Assembly: GCF_017589465.1 (NCBI RefSeq)
Contig: NZ_JAELYA010000002.1
Span: 248,001-312,000 of the forward strand
DNA from: Pseudomonas schmalbachii
Lineage (GTDB): Bacteria; Pseudomonadota; Gammaproteobacteria; Pseudomonadales; Pseudomonadaceae
DNA length: 64,000 bases
Direction of reading: 5' to 3'
Shown here: one piece after another, positions 40,554 through 51,694 of the stretch
Numbering within the stretch: the first letter of the stretch is position 1
Layout: every line of letters starts with the position of its first letter
Made by a program: the position numbers and the translations under genes
The notes under the pieces: generated by a model
Told to the model about the DNA's origin: nothing
The model's database searches: none
The model's input: the letters and a program-made list of their open reading frames with translations, nothing else

Positions 40554-41843
40554 TCAGGCCCGCGCCAGGCGGGCTGTCAGGTGCTCGGGCAGTGCATCCC
40601 AGGCAATCGTCTGTTGCTCGCCTTCGCCGCGCAAAGGCTTGCAACCTACCACGCGGCCGGCCAGTTCGTCGTCACCCAGGATGAGTGCGTACTGGGCGCC
40701 GCTCTTGTCGGCCTTCTTGAATTGGCTCTTGAAGCTGCCGCCACCGGCGTTGACCAGCAGGCGCAGCCCCGGAATGGCGTCGCGCAGACGCTCGGCCAGG
40801 GCCAGTCCGGCCAGCTCGGCCGGCTCGCCGAAGGCGCAGAGATAGAGGTCGGCCGGGCGGTTGAGTTCCTCGGGCACCAGGCCGAGGGTTTCCAGCAGCA
40901 GCACCAGGCGCTCGATGCCCATGGCGAAACCGACACCCGGCGTGGGCTTGCCGCCGAACTGGCTGACCAGTCCGTCATAGCGGCCGCCGGCACAGACGGT
41001 GCCCTGCGAGCCGAGCTTGGCGGTGACCCACTCGAACACGGTGCGGCCGTAGTAGTCGAGGCCACGCACCAGCTTGGTATTGATCTGGTAGCTGATGCCG
41101 GCGGCATCCAGACGCACCTTCAGACCTTCGAAGTGCGCACGGGACTCCTCATCCAGATACTCCTGCAGGGTCGGCGCCTCGGCCAGCAGCACCTGGGTGC
41201 TTTCGATCTTGCTGTCGAGGATGCGCAGCGGGTTGGTGGTCAGGCGGCGCTGGCTGTCCTCGTCGAGCTGGTCGAAGCGCTCGTTCAGGTAGGCCACCAG
41301 GGCGTCGCGATAACGCGCGCGGGCTTCACTGGAGCCCAGGCTGTTCAGCTGCAGGGTCACCGCATCGGCCATGCCGAGCTTCTTCCACAGGCGCCAGGTG
41401 AGCACGATCAGTTCGGCGTCGATATCCGGGCCGGGCTGGTTGAAGACTTCCACGCCGATCTGGTGGAACTGGCGGTAACGGCCTTTCTGCGGCTTCTCGT
41501 AGCGGAACATCGGGCCGGTGTACCACAGCTTCTGCACCTGGCCGCCACCAGTGAGGCCATGTTCGAGCACGGCTCGCACACAGCCGGCGGTGCCTTCCGG
41601 ACGCAGGGTCAGCGATTCCTCGTTGCGGTCGAGGAAGGTGTACATCTCCTTGTCGACCACGTCGGTCCCTTCGCCGATACCGCGGGCGAACAGATCGGTG
41701 AACTCGAGGATCGGCAGGCGGATTTCCTTGTAGCCATAGCCGTCCAGCAGCTCGGCGAAGGTGTTTTCCAGATAGCGCCAGACCGGAGTCTGCTCCGGCA
41801 GGATGTCGTTCATGCCACGAATGGCTTGCAAAGACTTGCTCAC
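40554..41843 (-). CDS. hisS: Histidyl-tRNA synthetase
   Basis: A 429-residue class II synthetase. The signatures are [10 protein letters not shown] at the start, [15 protein letters not shown] (motif 2), and the histidine-specific [15 protein letters not shown] and [17 protein letters not shown]-terminal anticodon-binding domain (about 330-429) follows. It is in a gene run ispG-hisS-yfgM-bamB-der on the minus strand, 20 bp after ispG. Confidence 0.98.
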   Translation of the reverse strand: MSKSLQAIRGMNDILPEQTPVWRYLENTFAELLDGYGYKEIRLPILEFTDLFARGIGEGTDVVDKEMYTFLDRNEESLTLRPEGTAGCVRAVLEHGLTGGGQVQKLWYTGPMFRYEKPQKGRYRQFHQIGVEVFNQPGPDIDAELIVLTWRLWKKLGMADAVTLQLNSLGSSEARARYRDALVAYLNERFDQLDEDSQRRLTTNPLRILDSKIESTQVLLAEAPTLQEYLDEESRAHFEGLKVRLDAAGISYQINTKLVRGLDYYGRTVFEWVTAKLGSQGTVCAGGRYDGLVSQFGGKPTPGVGFAMGIERLVLLLETLGLVPEELNRPADLYLCAFGEPAELAGLALAERLRDAIPGLRLLVNAGGGSFKSQFKKADKSGAQYALILGDDELAGRVVGCKPLRGEGEQQTIAWDALPEHLTARLARA

Positions 41844-41863
41844 ATGATGTCCTTGGATAGCAA

Positions 41864-42973
41864 TCAGCCGCGCGCGATCAGCGCTGCGTCGGCTTCGGCC
41901 TTCTCGGCCGCTTTTTCGCGGATGAGCCGTTCCAGCTCATCCACCAGGTTGTCGTTGCTCAGTTTCTGCGAGGGCTTGCCGTCGATGTAGACCAGGTTCG
42001 GCGTACCGCCGGTGAGGCCGATATGGGCCTCCTTGGCTTCGCCTGGACCGTTCACCACGCAGCCGATCACGGCGACGTCCAGCGGCACCAGCAGGTCCTC
42101 GAGGCGGCCTTCCAGCTCGTTCATGGTCTTCACCACATCGAAGTTCTGCCGCGAGCAGCTCGGGCAGGCGATGAAGTTGATGCCGCGCGAGCGCAGGTGC
42201 AGGGACTTGAGGATGTCGAAACCGACCTTGATTTCCTCGACCGGATCGGCGGCCAGGGAGATGCGGATGGTGTCGCCGATGCCCTCGGCGAGCAGCATGC
42301 CCAGGCCGACGGCGGACTTCACCGTGCCCGAGCGCAGGCCGCCGGCCTCGGTGATGCCGAGGTGCAGGGGCTGCTCGATCTGCTTGGCCAGCAGGCGATA
42401 GGCGGCGACGGCCATGAACACGTCGGAAGCCTTCACGCTGACCTTGAAGTTCTGGAAGTCCAGCTTGTCGAGGTGATCGACATGGCGCATGGCCGATTCG
42501 AGCAGGGCTTCGGGGGTCGGCTCGCCATACTTCTTCTGCAGGTCCTTCTCCAGCGAGCCGGCGTTGACGCCGATGCGGATCGGGATGTTCTTGTCACGGG
42601 CCGCGTCGACCACCGCCTTGACGCGATCCTCACGGCCGATGTTGCCGGGGTTGATGCGCAGGCAGTCGACGCCCAGTTCGGCCACGCGCAGGGCGATCTT
42701 GTAGTCGAAGTGGATATCCGCCACCAGCGGTACCTGGACCTGCTGCTTGATCTTGCCGAAGGCTTCCGCGGCATCCATGTCCGGCACGGAAACCCGCACG
42801 ATATCGGCGCCCGCCTCTTCCAGGCGGCGAATCTGCGCAACGGTAGCGGCGACGTCCAGGGTGTCGGTGTTGGTCATGCTCTGCACGGCGATGGGCGCAT
42901 CGCCCCCCACCGGCACGTTGCCGACCCAGATCTTGCGCGAGGGCCTACGGATGATCGGAGAAGCACAATGCAT
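41864..42973 (-). CDS. ispG: 4-hydroxy-3-methylbut-2-enyl diphosphate synthase (flavodoxin)
   Basis: A 369-residue enzyme of the MEP isoprenoid pathway that reduces MEcPP to HMBPP with a [4Fe-4S] cluster. The N-terminal TIM barrel opens [16 protein letters not shown], and the C-terminal cluster domain has ligands in [12 protein letters not shown] and [11 protein letters not shown]. The start [11 protein letters not shown] (42973) has GGTGG about 8 nt upstream; a GTG four codons earlier is less likely. It overlaps the end of rodZ region by 0-3 bp, so the genes are coupled. Confidence 0.97.
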   Translation of the reverse strand: MHCASPIIRRPSRKIWVGNVPVGGDAPIAVQSMTNTDTLDVAATVAQIRRLEEAGADIVRVSVPDMDAAEAFGKIKQQVQVPLVADIHFDYKIALRVAELGVDCLRINPGNIGREDRVKAVVDAARDKNIPIRIGVNAGSLEKDLQKKYGEPTPEALLESAMRHVDHLDKLDFQNFKVSVKASDVFMAVAAYRLLAKQIEQPLHLGITEAGGLRSGTVKSAVGLGMLLAEGIGDTIRISLAADPVEEIKVGFDILKSLHLRSRGINFIACPSCSRQNFDVVKTMNELEGRLEDLLVPLDVAVIGCVVNGPGEAKEAHIGLTGGTPNLVYIDGKPSQKLSNDNLVDELERLIREKAAEKAEADAALIARG

Positions 42974-42974
42974 C

Positions 42975-44045
42975 TTACTGTCCACCTAACTTCAGGCGTG
43001 CGGTTTCGCCACGGGAAGCCTGCACCGTGACCGGCTGGCCGTTGTAGCTGACCTGCGCACCACGGGCGAAGCCCAGGCGCAGCTCCATCGGCGCCTTGCC
43101 AGCGATTTCCAGGGCGTTGCCCTTGCGTTTCAGGGCGCTGACCAGCACCTTGCCGTCAGCATCGGTAATCTGGGTCCAGCAATCGGCGACGAAGTCGATC
43201 TTCACTACGCCCTGCCCGGCTTCGGCGACTACCGGTGCGGCGCTGCTGGCAGGCTGCTGGGCCGGAGCGGCCGGGGCAATCGCTTGCTCGGTCGCGGGCG
43301 CCTCGGGTGCGGGCGCCGGAACGGCCGGTACAGTCGCGGCCGGAGCGGCAGGTGCAACCGGTGCGGCGGGAGTAGCGGGAGCGATGGGCACCGGCGCGGC
43401 GGCAGTGGAGGCAGGCGCTGTGAGGGGATCGGCCGGAGCCGGCGCCGCAGCCTGCTCGGACGGCTGATCGGCAGCGCCCTCGGACGCACTCGACAGCGGC
43501 AGGGTATTCGCCTGATCCTCGGCAACGGCCTGGTCTTCCGGCTCGTCGAGGGTATGGATCTCGGTGGTGCCATCGGCACTTTCCACCTCGACATGCTCCA
43601 TGGTCAGGCCGTTGACCTCGACCGCCCGGCCATTGCGCTCCTGCCACCAGAAGTAGGCGAAGGCGATCAGCAGGGCGAGCAGCAGCAGGCTGAACAGGCG
43701 CAGCAGGTTGCGCGACAGGCGTACCGGCTCAGCCACACGACCGAGGCTGTGCACGGTGCTGCCACTGGCATCGGTGCCGGTGTACTGGTCGAAGGTGCTC
43801 ACCAGTTGCGCCTGGTCCATACCGAGAAGCTTGGCATAGGCACGCACATAGCCACGCGCGAAGGTATGCCCCGGCAGTTGGTCGAAATTGCCCTGTTCCA
43901 GCTGACGCAGGGAATGCTCGGTGAGGTTCAGCTGAGCGGCCACCTGGGTGACCGACCAGCCCTTGCTCTCGCGTGCGAGGCGCAGGGTTTCACCGGGATT
44001 CGTGCGGCTCGCTGCAACGCCCTCTGGCTGCGACGTCATCATCAT
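42975..44045 (-). CDS. rodZ: Cytoskeleton protein RodZ
   Basis: A 356-residue bitopic protein: cytoplasmic XRE-type HTH (about 18-85, [19 protein letters not shown]), one transmembrane helix ([20 protein letters not shown], about 113-132), a long Ala/Pro-rich periplasmic linker (about 185-270), and a C-terminal DUF4115 domain ([19 protein letters not shown]). It links MreB to the cell-wall machinery and helps hold rod shape. It starts 4 bp before the end of pilF (overlap) and runs into ispG. Confidence 0.95.
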   Translation of the reverse strand: MMMTSQPEGVAASRTNPGETLRLARESKGWSVTQVAAQLNLTEHSLRQLEQGNFDQLPGHTFARGYVRAYAKLLGMDQAQLVSTFDQYTGTDASGSTVHSLGRVAEPVRLSRNLLRLFSLLLLALLIAFAYFWWQERNGRAVEVNGLTMEHVEVESADGTTEIHTLDEPEDQAVAEDQANTLPLSSASEGAADQPSEQAAAPAPADPLTAPASTAAAPVPIAPATPAAPVAPAAPAATVPAVPAPAPEAPATEQAIAPAAPAQQPASSAAPVVAEAGQGVVKIDFVADCWTQITDADGKVLVSALKRKGNALEIAGKAPMELRLGFARGAQVSYNGQPVTVQASRGETARLKLGGQ

Positions 44046-44800
44046 TGTTCTGCCTGGTATGCCTGATATTCGGGAGAAGCGGGATACAGACGCTTCAGTT
44101 GCAGACCGTAACTGGCAGCGGTGTCCCTATCGTCAAAAACTTTCGCCAGGCGGATACCCAGCAGCAGGCTGCGCGCGTTCTGCGAGCCCTGCTTCAAATA
44201 TTCTTCGTAGTAACTGCGGGCCGGCACGAAGTCGCGGGTCCGGTAGGACAGATCGGCCATTTCCAGCAGGGCCACCGGCTGATTGCGATTCAGCCGCAGG
44301 GCCTTGTCGAAGAACTGTTTGGCTTCATCCTGGCGGTTCAGCTTCAGGCAGACCAGCCCGAGATTCTCGAAAATCCGCGAACGTTCAGGATAAAGGCCGT
44401 CTTCCGAGGCCTTCATGTAGGTATCGTAGGACTCCTGGTAGCGCTTCTGCTCGAACAGGAAGCTACCGTAGTTGCGCAGGATACGCGCATCGTCGGAGCG
44501 GGAGGAAAGCGCCTTGCGGTACTCGGTTTCCGCCAGTTTCGGCTCCGCTTCCGTCTGGTAGACCAGCGCCAGCGCCGCGTGGGCATCCGCGCTGGAGGAG
44601 TCGATTTCCAGGGCCTGGCGCAGCGGAACCTTGGCCTGCTCGGTATTACCCATCTGCAGGTAGCCGATGCCCAGCTGGATATAGGCGTCGCGCGCCTCGT
44701 TACGGCCCTTCTCGGTCTTGAGGGGTTCCGGTTTGCCGGTCGTCACGCAAGCCGTCAGCACGGTTGCCAACAGGAAAAACAGCGCGGCGCGCAAGATCAT
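44042..44800 (-). CDS. pilF: Type IV pilus biogenesis lipoprotein PilF (PilW)
   Basis: A 252-residue outer-membrane lipoprotein with signal and lipobox FLLATVLTACVTTG (Cys about 17) and six TPR repeats (for example AYIQLGIGYLQMGNTEQAK, ALALVYQTEAEPKLAE). It is the pilotin for the PilQ secretin, needed for its outer-membrane localisation and multimer formation. As in other pseudomonads, it is separate from the main pil clusters, between rlmN and rodZ. Confidence 0.96.
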   Translation of the reverse strand: MILRAALFFLLATVLTACVTTGKPEPLKTEKGRNEARDAYIQLGIGYLQMGNTEQAKVPLRQALEIDSSSADAHAALALVYQTEAEPKLAETEYRKALSSRSDDARILRNYGSFLFEQKRYQESYDTYMKASEDGLYPERSRIFENLGLVCLKLNRQDEAKQFFDKALRLNRNQPVALLEMADLSYRTRDFVPARSYYEEYLKQGSQNARSLLLGIRLAKVFDDRDTAASYGLQLKRLYPASPEYQAYQAEQ

Positions 44801-44816
44801 CGGAATCCTCTCTCGA

Positions 44817-45965
44817 TCAGTTTCGATTGGCTGCAGTCGGCGTTGTCTCGGCGTCGGCGGCCAGTTGGCGTACGGCGATGTAGCGTTCGCTACGGCGAGT
44901 ACGGTCCATTACCTGGCCGACCAGTTGTCCGCAGGCGGCGTCGATGTCTTCGCCACGAGTGGTACGCACGGTGACGTTGAAGCCGCCCTTGTGCAGCATG
45001 TCCTGGAAACGGCGGATGGCATTGTTGCTCGGCCGCTCGTAACCGGAGTGCGGGAAGGGATTAAACGGAATCAGGTTGATCTTGCAAGGAAAATCCTTGA
45101 GCAATGCGATCATCTGCTCAGCATGCTCAGGCTGGTCGTTCACATCCTTGAGCAGGGTGTACTCGACAGTCAGCACGCGCTCCTTGCCGAGGCGGGTGAT
45201 GTAGCGCCGGCACGCATCCAGCAGCATGGCCAGGGGGTACTTCTTGTTGATCGGCACCAGCTTGTTGCGCAGCTCGTCGTTCGGCGCGTGCAGCGACAGC
45301 GCCAGGGAAACGTCGATCACTTCGCCGAGCTTGTCGATCATCGGCACTACGCCGGAGGTGGACAGGGTCACCTTGCGCTTGGAAATGCCGTAGCCGAAGT
45401 CCTCCATCATGATGCTCATGGCAGTCACGACGTTGTCGAAGTTCAGCAGCGGCTCGCCCATGCCCATCATCACCACGTTGGTGATGGCGCGGTCGATCTT
45501 GCCGGGCACGGTGCCGAAGGATTTGTTGGCGATCCACACCTGGCCGATGATTTCCGCCGAGGTCAGGTCGCTGTTGAAGCCTTGTTTGCCGGTGGAGCAG
45601 AAGCTGCAATCCAGCGCGCAGCCGGCCTGCGACGATACGCACAGGGTGCCGCGCCCGGCCTGCGGGATGTAGACGGTCTCGACGCAACTGCCGGACGCCA
45701 CGCGCACCACCCACTTGCGGGTGCCGTCGGCGGAGATGTCCTGGCTGACGATCTCGGGACCACGAATTTCGGCACAGGCCTTGAGCTTTTCGCGCAAGGC
45801 CTTGCCGACGTTCGTCATGGCGTCGAAATCCTCGGCGCCAAAGTGGTGAATCCACTGCATCACCTGGCCGGCGCGGAAGCGCTTTTCACCGATGGACTCG
45901 AAGAATTCCTCGAGCTGGGGCTTGGTCATGCCCAGCAGGTTGGCCTTTACAACGGTATCAGTCAT
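44817..45965 (-). CDS. rlmN: Dual-specificity RNA methyltransferase RlmN
   Basis: A 382-residue radical SAM enzyme that makes m2A2503 in 23S rRNA and m2A37 in some tRNAs. The cluster motif [11 protein letters not shown] (CxxxCxxC) is near residue 115; the conserved catalytic Cys are in the [20 protein letters not shown] segment near the C-terminus. The ATG at 45965 ([14 protein letters not shown]) is chosen over a Met six codons upstream on family length and a closer ribosome site. It lies 25 bp after ndk. Confidence 0.97.
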   Translation of the reverse strand: MTDTVVKANLLGMTKPQLEEFFESIGEKRFRAGQVMQWIHHFGAEDFDAMTNVGKALREKLKACAEIRGPEIVSQDISADGTRKWVVRVASGSCVETVYIPQAGRGTLCVSSQAGCALDCSFCSTGKQGFNSDLTSAEIIGQVWIANKSFGTVPGKIDRAITNVVMMGMGEPLLNFDNVVTAMSIMMEDFGYGISKRKVTLSTSGVVPMIDKLGEVIDVSLALSLHAPNDELRNKLVPINKKYPLAMLLDACRRYITRLGKERVLTVEYTLLKDVNDQPEHAEQMIALLKDFPCKINLIPFNPFPHSGYERPSNNAIRRFQDMLHKGGFNVTVRTTRGEDIDAACGQLVGQVMDRTRRSERYIAVRQLAADAETTPTAANRN

Positions 45966-45990
45966 GGATTCACCCTCGCCCATTCGCTTA

Positions 45991-46422
45991 TCAGCGAATG
46001 CGCTCGCACACCTCGGTGCTGGAGAAGAAGTAGGCGATTTCGCGAGCAGCCGAAGCTTCGGAGTCGGAACCGTGTACGGCGTTCTCGTCGATGGAAACGG
46101 CGAAGTCGGCGCGGATGGTGCCGGCGTCGGCTTTCTTCGGATCGGTGGCGCCCATCAGCTCGCGGTTGCGGGCGATGGCGTCTTCACCTTCCAGAACCTG
46201 CAGGACGACCGGGCCGGAGGTCATGAAGGCAACCAGATCCTTGAAGAAGGGGCGCTCTTTGTGCTCGGCGTAGAAACCGCCGGCTTCGCGCGCGGACAGT
46301 TGAACCATTTTCGAAGCGACGACGCGCAGACCGGCCTTCTCGAAGCGGGTCAGGATTTCGCCGATGACGTTCTTGGAGACGGCGTCGGGCTTGATGATGG
46401 AGAAGGTGCGTTGCAGGGCCAT
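45991..46422 (-). CDS. ndk: Nucleoside diphosphate kinase
   Basis: A 143-residue kinase that equalises the NTP pools by phosphohistidine transfer. It starts [18 protein letters not shown]; the active-site His lies in the late segment [13 protein letters not shown], and the [20 protein letters not shown] loop is present. The open frame extends 11 codons upstream but without family match. It is followed by rlmN on the same strand. Confidence 0.98.
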   Translation of the reverse strand: MALQRTFSIIKPDAVSKNVIGEILTRFEKAGLRVVASKMVQLSAREAGGFYAEHKERPFFKDLVAFMTSGPVVLQVLEGEDAIARNRELMGATDPKKADAGTIRADFAVSIDENAVHGSDSEASAAREIAYFFSSTEVCERIR

Positions 46423-46692
46423 GGAAAACTCCAGAAGCAAGGTTGGTAAAGCCAAGAAGCCCCTGGCATGGCCAGGAGCTCCTGTGATTCAGGGTATGCC
46501 GCGCCGCGAAGCGCTTTGCGCGGGATCGACCCCGGAGAGGGTCAAGGTCGACGGCTCCAGAGGAAACTGCGGGGTTCCAGCGGAGCTCACCTAAAATAAA
46601 ACCCGCGAATTATACGCGGGTTCGGGAAAAAGAGCAGCCGCGGGCGGCAGGCGGTAAGCCTCGCAAAAGGCAGACGCCGCTCGCGCGCAGTC
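46423..46692. other. Intergenic region between iscX and ndk
   Basis: 270 bp that hold the terminator of the isc operon and the leader or promoter of ndk. A hairpin-forming stretch (around CCTGGCATGGCCAGG, 46464-46478) lies before ndk. No coding frame looks convincing. Confidence 0.5.
46600..46622 (-). terminator. Intrinsic terminator of the isc operon
   Basis: Stem AACCCGCG with complement CGCGGGTT and a 7-nt loop, followed in the minus direction by TTATTTTA. It lies 70 bp past the iscX stop. The loop region also reads TATAAT on the minus strand, which could double as an ndk -10 box. Confidence 0.75.
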
Positions 46693-46893
46693 TCAGTCGA
46701 GTTCTTCGATCCAGGCGGACTGGATGGCTTCCAGCACCTTCTCGCCGCCACGCTGCGGATCGTCGCTGAATTCCGGAAGTTCCAGCACCCAGCTATGCAG
46801 ATCGACGAAGTTGATGTAGCGCGGATCGACCTCCGGCTTGCTCTCGGCAAGCTGGATGGCGATTTCCAGAACATCGGTCCATTTCAGGCTCAT
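46693..46893 (-). CDS. iscX: IscX (YfhJ), iron-sulfur assembly regulator
   Basis: A 66-residue acidic protein, the usual length of IscX, starting SLKWTDVLEIAIQLAE and including DPRYINFVDLHSWVLEL and the C-terminal WIEELD. IscX binds IscS and iron and tunes cluster assembly. It is the last gene of the isc operon, 19 bp after fdx, and is followed by a terminator. The longer open frame upstream is not used. Confidence 0.96.
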   Translation of the reverse strand: MSLKWTDVLEIAIQLAESKPEVDPRYINFVDLHSWVLELPEFSDDPQRGGEKVLEAIQSAWIEELD

Positions 46894-46912
46894 GTTTCGC
46901 CTCGATATCCGC

Positions 46913-47251
46913 TCAGTGGCCTTCGGAGACCTGGTTGATGGTGTACTTCGGAATCTCGACGACCAGATCCTCGTCGCCGACCACGGCCTGGCAGGACAGG
47001 CGGGAATCCGGCTCCAGGCCCCAGGCCTTGTCGAGCATGTCGTCTTCCAACTCGTCGGACGGCTCCATCGAGTTGAACCCTTCACGCACGATCACATGGC
47101 AGGTGGTGCAGGCGCAGGACATCTCGCAGGCATGCTCGATTTCGATGCCATTGCGCAGCGCTGCCTTCATGATGGTTTCGCCCGGCTGGGCCTCGATCAC
47201 CGCACCTTCAGGGCAGTGCTCGGCATTCGGCAGAAAAACGATCTGCGGCAT
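46913..47251 (-). CDS. fdx: [2Fe-2S] ferredoxin of the ISC system
   Basis: A 112-residue adrenodoxin-type ferredoxin. The cluster ligands are three Cys in HACEMSCACTTCHVIV and the fourth in RLSCQAVVG. It supplies electrons for cluster building on IscU. It is between hscA (6 bp) and iscX. Confidence 0.97.
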   Translation of the reverse strand: MPQIVFLPNAEHCPEGAVIEAQPGETIMKAALRNGIEIEHACEMSCACTTCHVIVREGFNSMEPSDELEDDMLDKAWGLEPDSRLSCQAVVGDEDLVVEIPKYTINQVSEGH

Positions 47252-47257
47252 CTTCGC

Positions 47258-49123
47258 TTATTCCTCGATTTCGTTGAGCCGGCGGCCTGCCAGGGCGGCC
47301 TTGACGGTGGCGTCCATCCGTCGCGCGGCGAAGGCGTCGGTCACCTGGGACAGACGCTTGATCTGCTTTTCGATGGCCGCGGTGTCATTGCCGCCCGCCA
47401 GTTCGCGCAGGGTTTGCATGTTCGCATCGATGACCAGACGCTCTTCCGCATCCAGCAGGCGCTCGCCGTCGGCATCCAGCGCCGACTGCACGGCCTCGAG
47501 CAGGCGCTGAGCCTCGACCTGCTGCTCGCGCAGGGCGCGGGCGGCCATGTCGTCGCCGGCATTCTGGAAGGAGTCCTGCAGCATGCGGGCGATTTCGCCG
47601 TCGGTCAGGCCGTAGGACGGCTTGACCTGGATACTCGCCTCGACGCCGGAGCTCAGCTCGCGGGCGGAGACTCCGAGCAGGCCGTCGGCATCCACCTGGA
47701 AGCTGACACGGATCTTCGCCGCGCCAGCCACCATCGGCGGAATACCACGCAGTTCGAAGCGCGCCAGGGAGCGGCAGTCTTTCACCAGCTCGCGCTCGCC
47801 CTGCAGCACATGGATCATCATGGCCGTCTGGCCATCCTTGTAGGTGGTGAACTCCTGAGCGCGCGCCACCGGAATCGTGGTGTTGCGCGGGATCACCTTC
47901 TCCATCAGGCCGCCCATGGTCTCCAGACCGAGGGACAGCGGAATCACGTCGAGCAGCAGCAGCTCTTCGCCATCGCCACGCTTGTTGCCGGCCAGGGTAT
48001 CGGCCTGGATAGCGGCGCCGATGGCCACCACCTGATCGGGGTCGATATCGGTCAGCGGCTCGCGGCCGAACAGTTCGCCCACCGATTGGCGTACGCGCGG
48101 CACACGGGTCGAACCGCCGACCATGACCACGGCGGTCACTTCTTCCAGCTCCACGCCGGAATCGCGCACCGCACGGCGGCAGGCCTTGAGGCTGCGGGCC
48201 ACCATCGGCTCGATCAGCTCCTCGAAGAATTCGCGAGTCAGCTCGCCAGACCAGTCGCCATAGCTCACCGCGACACGGTCGCTGGCGGTCAGGGCTTCCT
48301 TCGCCGCACAGGCGGTCTGCAGCAGCTGACGCTGGGTAGCCGGATCGAGATCGTCGGAAAGACCGACCTGAGCGATGATCCAGCCGGCAATCGCATGGTC
48401 GAAATCGTCGCCGCCCAGCGCGGTATCGCCGCCGGTGGCCAGGACCTCGAACACGCCACGGGTCAGGCGCAGGATGGAAATATCGAAGGTGCCGCCGCCC
48501 AGGTCATAGATGGCGACCACGCCTTCGGCGTTCTGGTCCAGACCGTAGGCGACCGCCGCCGCGGTGGGCTCGTTGAGCAGGCGCAGCACGTGCAGGCCGG
48601 CCAGCCGCGCGGCGTCCTTGGTAGCCTGGCGCTGGGCATCGTCGAAGTATGCGGGGACGGTGATGACCGCGCCGACCAGCTCGCCGCCAAGGGTTTCCTC
48701 GGCGCGCTGGCGCAGGGTCCGGAGGATTTCCGCCGAGACTTCCACCGGGCTCTTCGAGCCCTGGACGGTCTCGATGAACGGCATGTGCGACTCGCCCTGG
48801 CTGAAGCGATAGGGCATCTGGCCGCCGAGATGCTTGACGTCCTCCAGGCCACGCCCCATCAGGCGCTTGACGGAAATGACGGAGTTCAGCGGGTCTTCGA
48901 CGGCATTGTCTTTCACCGACGCGCCCACTTCGATGCGATCGGCGTGGTAACGCACCGCCGACGGCAGGATCACCCGCCCCTGCGCATCCGGCAGAGGTTC
49001 GGCGACGCCGCTGCGCACGGCAGCGACCAGGGAATTGGTTGTGCCCAGGTCGATCCCCACGGCCAGGCGACGTTGATGCGGCTGGGGGCTCTGTCCGGGC
49101 TCGGCGATCTGCAGTAGGGCCAT
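47258..49123 (-). CDS. hscA: Fe-S assembly chaperone HscA
   Basis: A 621-residue specialised Hsp70. The nucleotide-binding domain shows [31 protein letters not shown] and [14 protein letters not shown]; the substrate-binding domain and lid occupy about 390-621. With HscB it helps release clusters from IscU (LPPVK motif). The gene follows hscB by 37 bp. Confidence 0.97.
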   Translation of the reverse strand: MALLQIAEPGQSPQPHQRRLAVGIDLGTTNSLVAAVRSGVAEPLPDAQGRVILPSAVRYHADRIEVGASVKDNAVEDPLNSVISVKRLMGRGLEDVKHLGGQMPYRFSQGESHMPFIETVQGSKSPVEVSAEILRTLRQRAEETLGGELVGAVITVPAYFDDAQRQATKDAARLAGLHVLRLLNEPTAAAVAYGLDQNAEGVVAIYDLGGGTFDISILRLTRGVFEVLATGGDTALGGDDFDHAIAGWIIAQVGLSDDLDPATQRQLLQTACAAKEALTASDRVAVSYGDWSGELTREFFEELIEPMVARSLKACRRAVRDSGVELEEVTAVVMVGGSTRVPRVRQSVGELFGREPLTDIDPDQVVAIGAAIQADTLAGNKRGDGEELLLLDVIPLSLGLETMGGLMEKVIPRNTTIPVARAQEFTTYKDGQTAMMIHVLQGERELVKDCRSLARFELRGIPPMVAGAAKIRVSFQVDADGLLGVSARELSSGVEASIQVKPSYGLTDGEIARMLQDSFQNAGDDMAARALREQQVEAQRLLEAVQSALDADGERLLDAEERLVIDANMQTLRELAGGNDTAAIEKQIKRLSQVTDAFAARRMDATVKAALAGRRLNEIEE

Positions 49124-49160
49124 GATTTCAAACTATCGGGCGCGGTATGAACCGCGCGGA

Positions 49161-49682
49161 TTAATCGTCGAGTCGCTCTTCCAGCTGACGCACTTCCTGC
49201 GCCAGCTTGTCGAGAAACTGCATCCGCCGCACCAGACGCTCGGCTTCCGTACGACGGGCCGCGTCATCCCAGCAGGCGGCGAATGCGTCATCCAGCTGCC
49301 GCTGGGCATTCTTCAGGCGTCGCTTGAAAGCCGCCACGCCATCCAGGTCCGCGCTGTCCTGCAGGTCTTCCAGCTCCTCGCGCAGCTCCATCTGCTGCAG
49401 CAGGAATTCCGGGTCCTGCACTGTCGCTTCCAGCGGCAGGGCGTTACCGCGCAGGGTCAGCAGGTAAAGCGCCCGGCGCGGCGCGCTTTTCAGCGTCTGG
49501 TAGGCGTCGTTCAGCTGCGCGGCGTTTTCCAGCGCCAGGCGCTGCTCACGCTCGGAGGCATCGGCGAAACGGTCGGGATGAACGCTGCGCACCAGCTCGC
49601 GGTAACGCTGACCCAGCTGATCGAGGTCGATGCGGAAGTCCGGCTTCAGGTCGAACAGTGCAAAGTGACAGGGCGTACCCAC
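49161..49682 (-). CDS. hscB: Co-chaperone HscB
   Basis: A 173-residue J-domain protein: an N-terminal J domain with HPD in [13 protein letters not shown] (about 35) and a C-terminal three-helix bundle that binds IscU. The start is a GTG at 49682 ([15 protein letters not shown]), 7 bp after iscA; the frame is open for 15 more codons into iscA but that part does not fit the family. It recruits IscU to HscA. Confidence 0.96.
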   Translation of the reverse strand: MGTPCHFALFDLKPDFRIDLDQLGQRYRELVRSVHPDRFADASEREQRLALENAAQLNDAYQTLKSAPRRALYLLTLRGNALPLEATVQDPEFLLQQMELREELEDLQDSADLDGVAAFKRRLKNAQRQLDDAFAACWDDAARRTEAERLVRRMQFLDKLAQEVRQLEERLDD

Positions 49683-49689
49683 GCGAGCC

Positions 49690-50013
49690 TCAGACGTTGA
49701 AGCTTTCGCCGCAGCCGCATTCGCCACGCACGTTCGGGTTGTTGAACTTGAAGCCTTCGTTCAGGCCTTCACGAGTGAAGTCCAACTCCGTGCCATCGAG
49801 GTAGACCAGGCTTTTCGGATCGATGATGACCTTCACACCATGGCTTTCGTAAACCAGGTCTTCCGGCGCCAGATCATCGACGAACTCCAGCACGTAGGCC
49901 AGACCGGAACAGCCGGTCGTGCGCACACCCAGACGGATACCCTGCCCCTTGCCACGCCCTTCGAGGGAACGACGAACGTGGCTGGCGGCGGCTTCGGTCA
50001 TGCTGATGGCCAT
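49690..50013 (-). CDS. iscA: Iron-sulfur cluster assembly protein IscA
   Basis: A 107-residue A-type carrier. The three conserved Cys are in [14 protein letters not shown] (about 35) and [11 protein letters not shown] at the C-terminus. It carries clusters or iron to target proteins. It lies 25 bp after iscU. Confidence 0.98.
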   Translation of the reverse strand: MAISMTEAAASHVRRSLEGRGKGQGIRLGVRTTGCSGLAYVLEFVDDLAPEDLVYESHGVKVIIDPKSLVYLDGTELDFTREGLNEGFKFNNPNVRGECGCGESFNV

Positions 50014-50038
50014 GGCAACTCCTTACGCGAAAAGGCTC

Positions 50039-50425
50039 TCAGAGCAGACCTTTCTTCTGCTTGTAGTCACGCACGGCCGCCTTGATGGCGTCTTCGGCGA
50101 GCACAGAGCAGTGGATTTTCACCGGCGGCAGGGCCAGCTCTTCGGCGATGGTGGTGTTCTTGATCGACTCCGCCTCGTCCAGGGTCTTGCCCTTCATCCA
50201 CTCGGTGGCGAGGGAGCTGGAGGCGATGGCCGAACCGCAGCCGTAGGTCTTGAACTTGGCGTCTTCGATCACACCCTGTTCGTTGACCTTGATCTGCAGG
50301 CGCATCACGTCACCGCAGGCCGGCGCACCGACCATGCCGGTGCCGACATCCGGGTCCTCGGCATCGAGCTTGCCGACGTTGCGGGGGTTTTCGTAGTGGT
50401 CGATGACCTTTTCACTGTACGACAT
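50039..50425 (-). CDS. iscU: Iron-sulfur cluster scaffold IscU
   Basis: A 128-residue scaffold. The three cluster Cys occur in GAPACGDVMRLQI (about 37), KTYGCGSAIASSSLATEW (about 63) and KIHCSVLAEDAI (about 106); LPPVK, the HscA site, is directly before the last. It starts 26 bp after iscS. Confidence 0.98.
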   Translation of the reverse strand: MSYSEKVIDHYENPRNVGKLDAEDPDVGTGMVGAPACGDVMRLQIKVNEQGVIEDAKFKTYGCGSAIASSSLATEWMKGKTLDEAESIKNTTIAEELALPPVKIHCSVLAEDAIKAAVRDYKQKKGLL

Positions 50426-50451
50426 GGCTAATCCTCACTTCGCGGGGCGGG

Positions 50452-51666
50452 TCAGTGTGCCTGCCATTCGACCTTGGACAGGTCGACACCCTCTTTGAAC
50501 ATATCCCACAGCGGCGAAAGTTCGCGCAGCTTGGAAACGGCATTGACCACCTTATCGGCGGCATAGTCGACTTCTTCTTCGGTGGTGAAGCGACCGAAGG
50601 TGAAGCGGATGGAACTGTGCGCCAGCTCGTCGTTGCGGCCCAGGGCGCGCAGCACGTAGGACGGCTCCAGGGAGGCGGAGGTACAGGCCGAACCGGAAGA
50701 GACCGCGAGGTCCTTCAGGGCCATGATCAGCGACTCGCCTTCGACGTAGTTGAAGCTGACGTTCAGGTTGTGCGGAACGCGCGCGGTCAGGCTGCCGTTC
50801 ACATACAGCTCTTCCAGACCCTGGATCTGCTCGTAGAAGCGATTGCGCAGGGCAAGGATGCGCTGGTTTTCCTGATGCATTTCTTCCTTGGCGATGCGGA
50901 AGGCTTCACCCATGCCGACGATCTGGTGGGTCGCCAGGGTGCCCGAACGCATGCCGCGCTCGTGGCCACCACCGTGGGTCTGGGCTTCCAGACGCACACG
51001 CGGCTTGCGTCGCACGTAGAGCGCGCCGACGCCTTTCGGGCCGTAGGTCTTGTGCGCGGAGAAGGACATCAGGTCGACCTTCAGCTTCTCCAGGTCGATA
51101 TCCACCTTGCCGGTGGACTGGGCGGCGTCGACGTGGAACAGGATGCCGCGCGAGCGGGTCAGTTCGCCGATCGCCGCGATATCGTTGACGGTGCCGATTT
51201 CGTTGTTCACGTGCATGACCGAAACCAGGATGGTGTCGTCACGCAGCGCGGACTCGACCTGGGCCGGGGTGATCAGGCCATCTTCGGTCGGGTCCAGGTA
51301 GGTCACTTCGAAGCCTTCGCGTTCGAGCTGGCGGCAGGTGTCCAGCACCGCCTTGTGCTCGATCTTCGAGGTGACGATGTGCTTGCCCTTGCTCGAATAG
51401 AAGTGCGCAACACCCTTGATCGCCAGGTTGTCGGACTCGGTCGCGCCGGAGGTCCAGACGATCTCGCGCGGATCGGCGTTCACCAGCTCGGCGACCTGGC
51501 GACGGGCGTTTTCCACAGCTTCTTCGGCCTTCCAGCCGAACACGTGGGAACGCGACGCCGGGTTGCCGAAATTGCCGTCCACCAGCAGGCAGTCAGCCAT
51601 TTTCTGAGCGACACGCGGGTCCACCGGGGTCGTGGCGGAGTAGTCGAGGTAAATCGGCAATTTCAT
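50452..51666 (-). CDS. iscS: Cysteine desulfurase IscS
   Basis: A 404-residue PLP enzyme that supplies sulfur from cysteine for Fe-S clusters and tRNA thiolation. PLP lysine is in [17 protein letters not shown] (about 206), the active-site Cys in [17 protein letters not shown] (about 328), and the C-terminal [14 protein letters not shown] segment binds IscU. It lies 28 bp after iscR. Confidence 0.98.
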   Translation of the reverse strand: MKLPIYLDYSATTPVDPRVAQKMADCLLVDGNFGNPASRSHVFGWKAEEAVENARRQVAELVNADPREIVWTSGATESDNLAIKGVAHFYSSKGKHIVTSKIEHKAVLDTCRQLEREGFEVTYLDPTEDGLITPAQVESALRDDTILVSVMHVNNEIGTVNDIAAIGELTRSRGILFHVDAAQSTGKVDIDLEKLKVDLMSFSAHKTYGPKGVGALYVRRKPRVRLEAQTHGGGHERGMRSGTLATHQIVGMGEAFRIAKEEMHQENQRILALRNRFYEQIQGLEELYVNGSLTARVPHNLNVSFNYVEGESLIMALKDLAVSSGSACTSASLEPSYVLRALGRNDELAHSSIRFTFGRFTTEEEVDYAADKVVNAVSKLRELSPLWDMFKEGVDLSKVEWQAH

Positions 51667-51694
51667 CAGGTAACTCCTACAGGCTGGCGTTCGC

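Noticed and set aside
46608-46613. TATAAT on the minus strand within the isc terminator loop as the ndk promoter
   Set aside because: No -35 is visible and the hexamer lies in the loop of a hairpin with a good T-run; kept only as a remark in the terminator entry.
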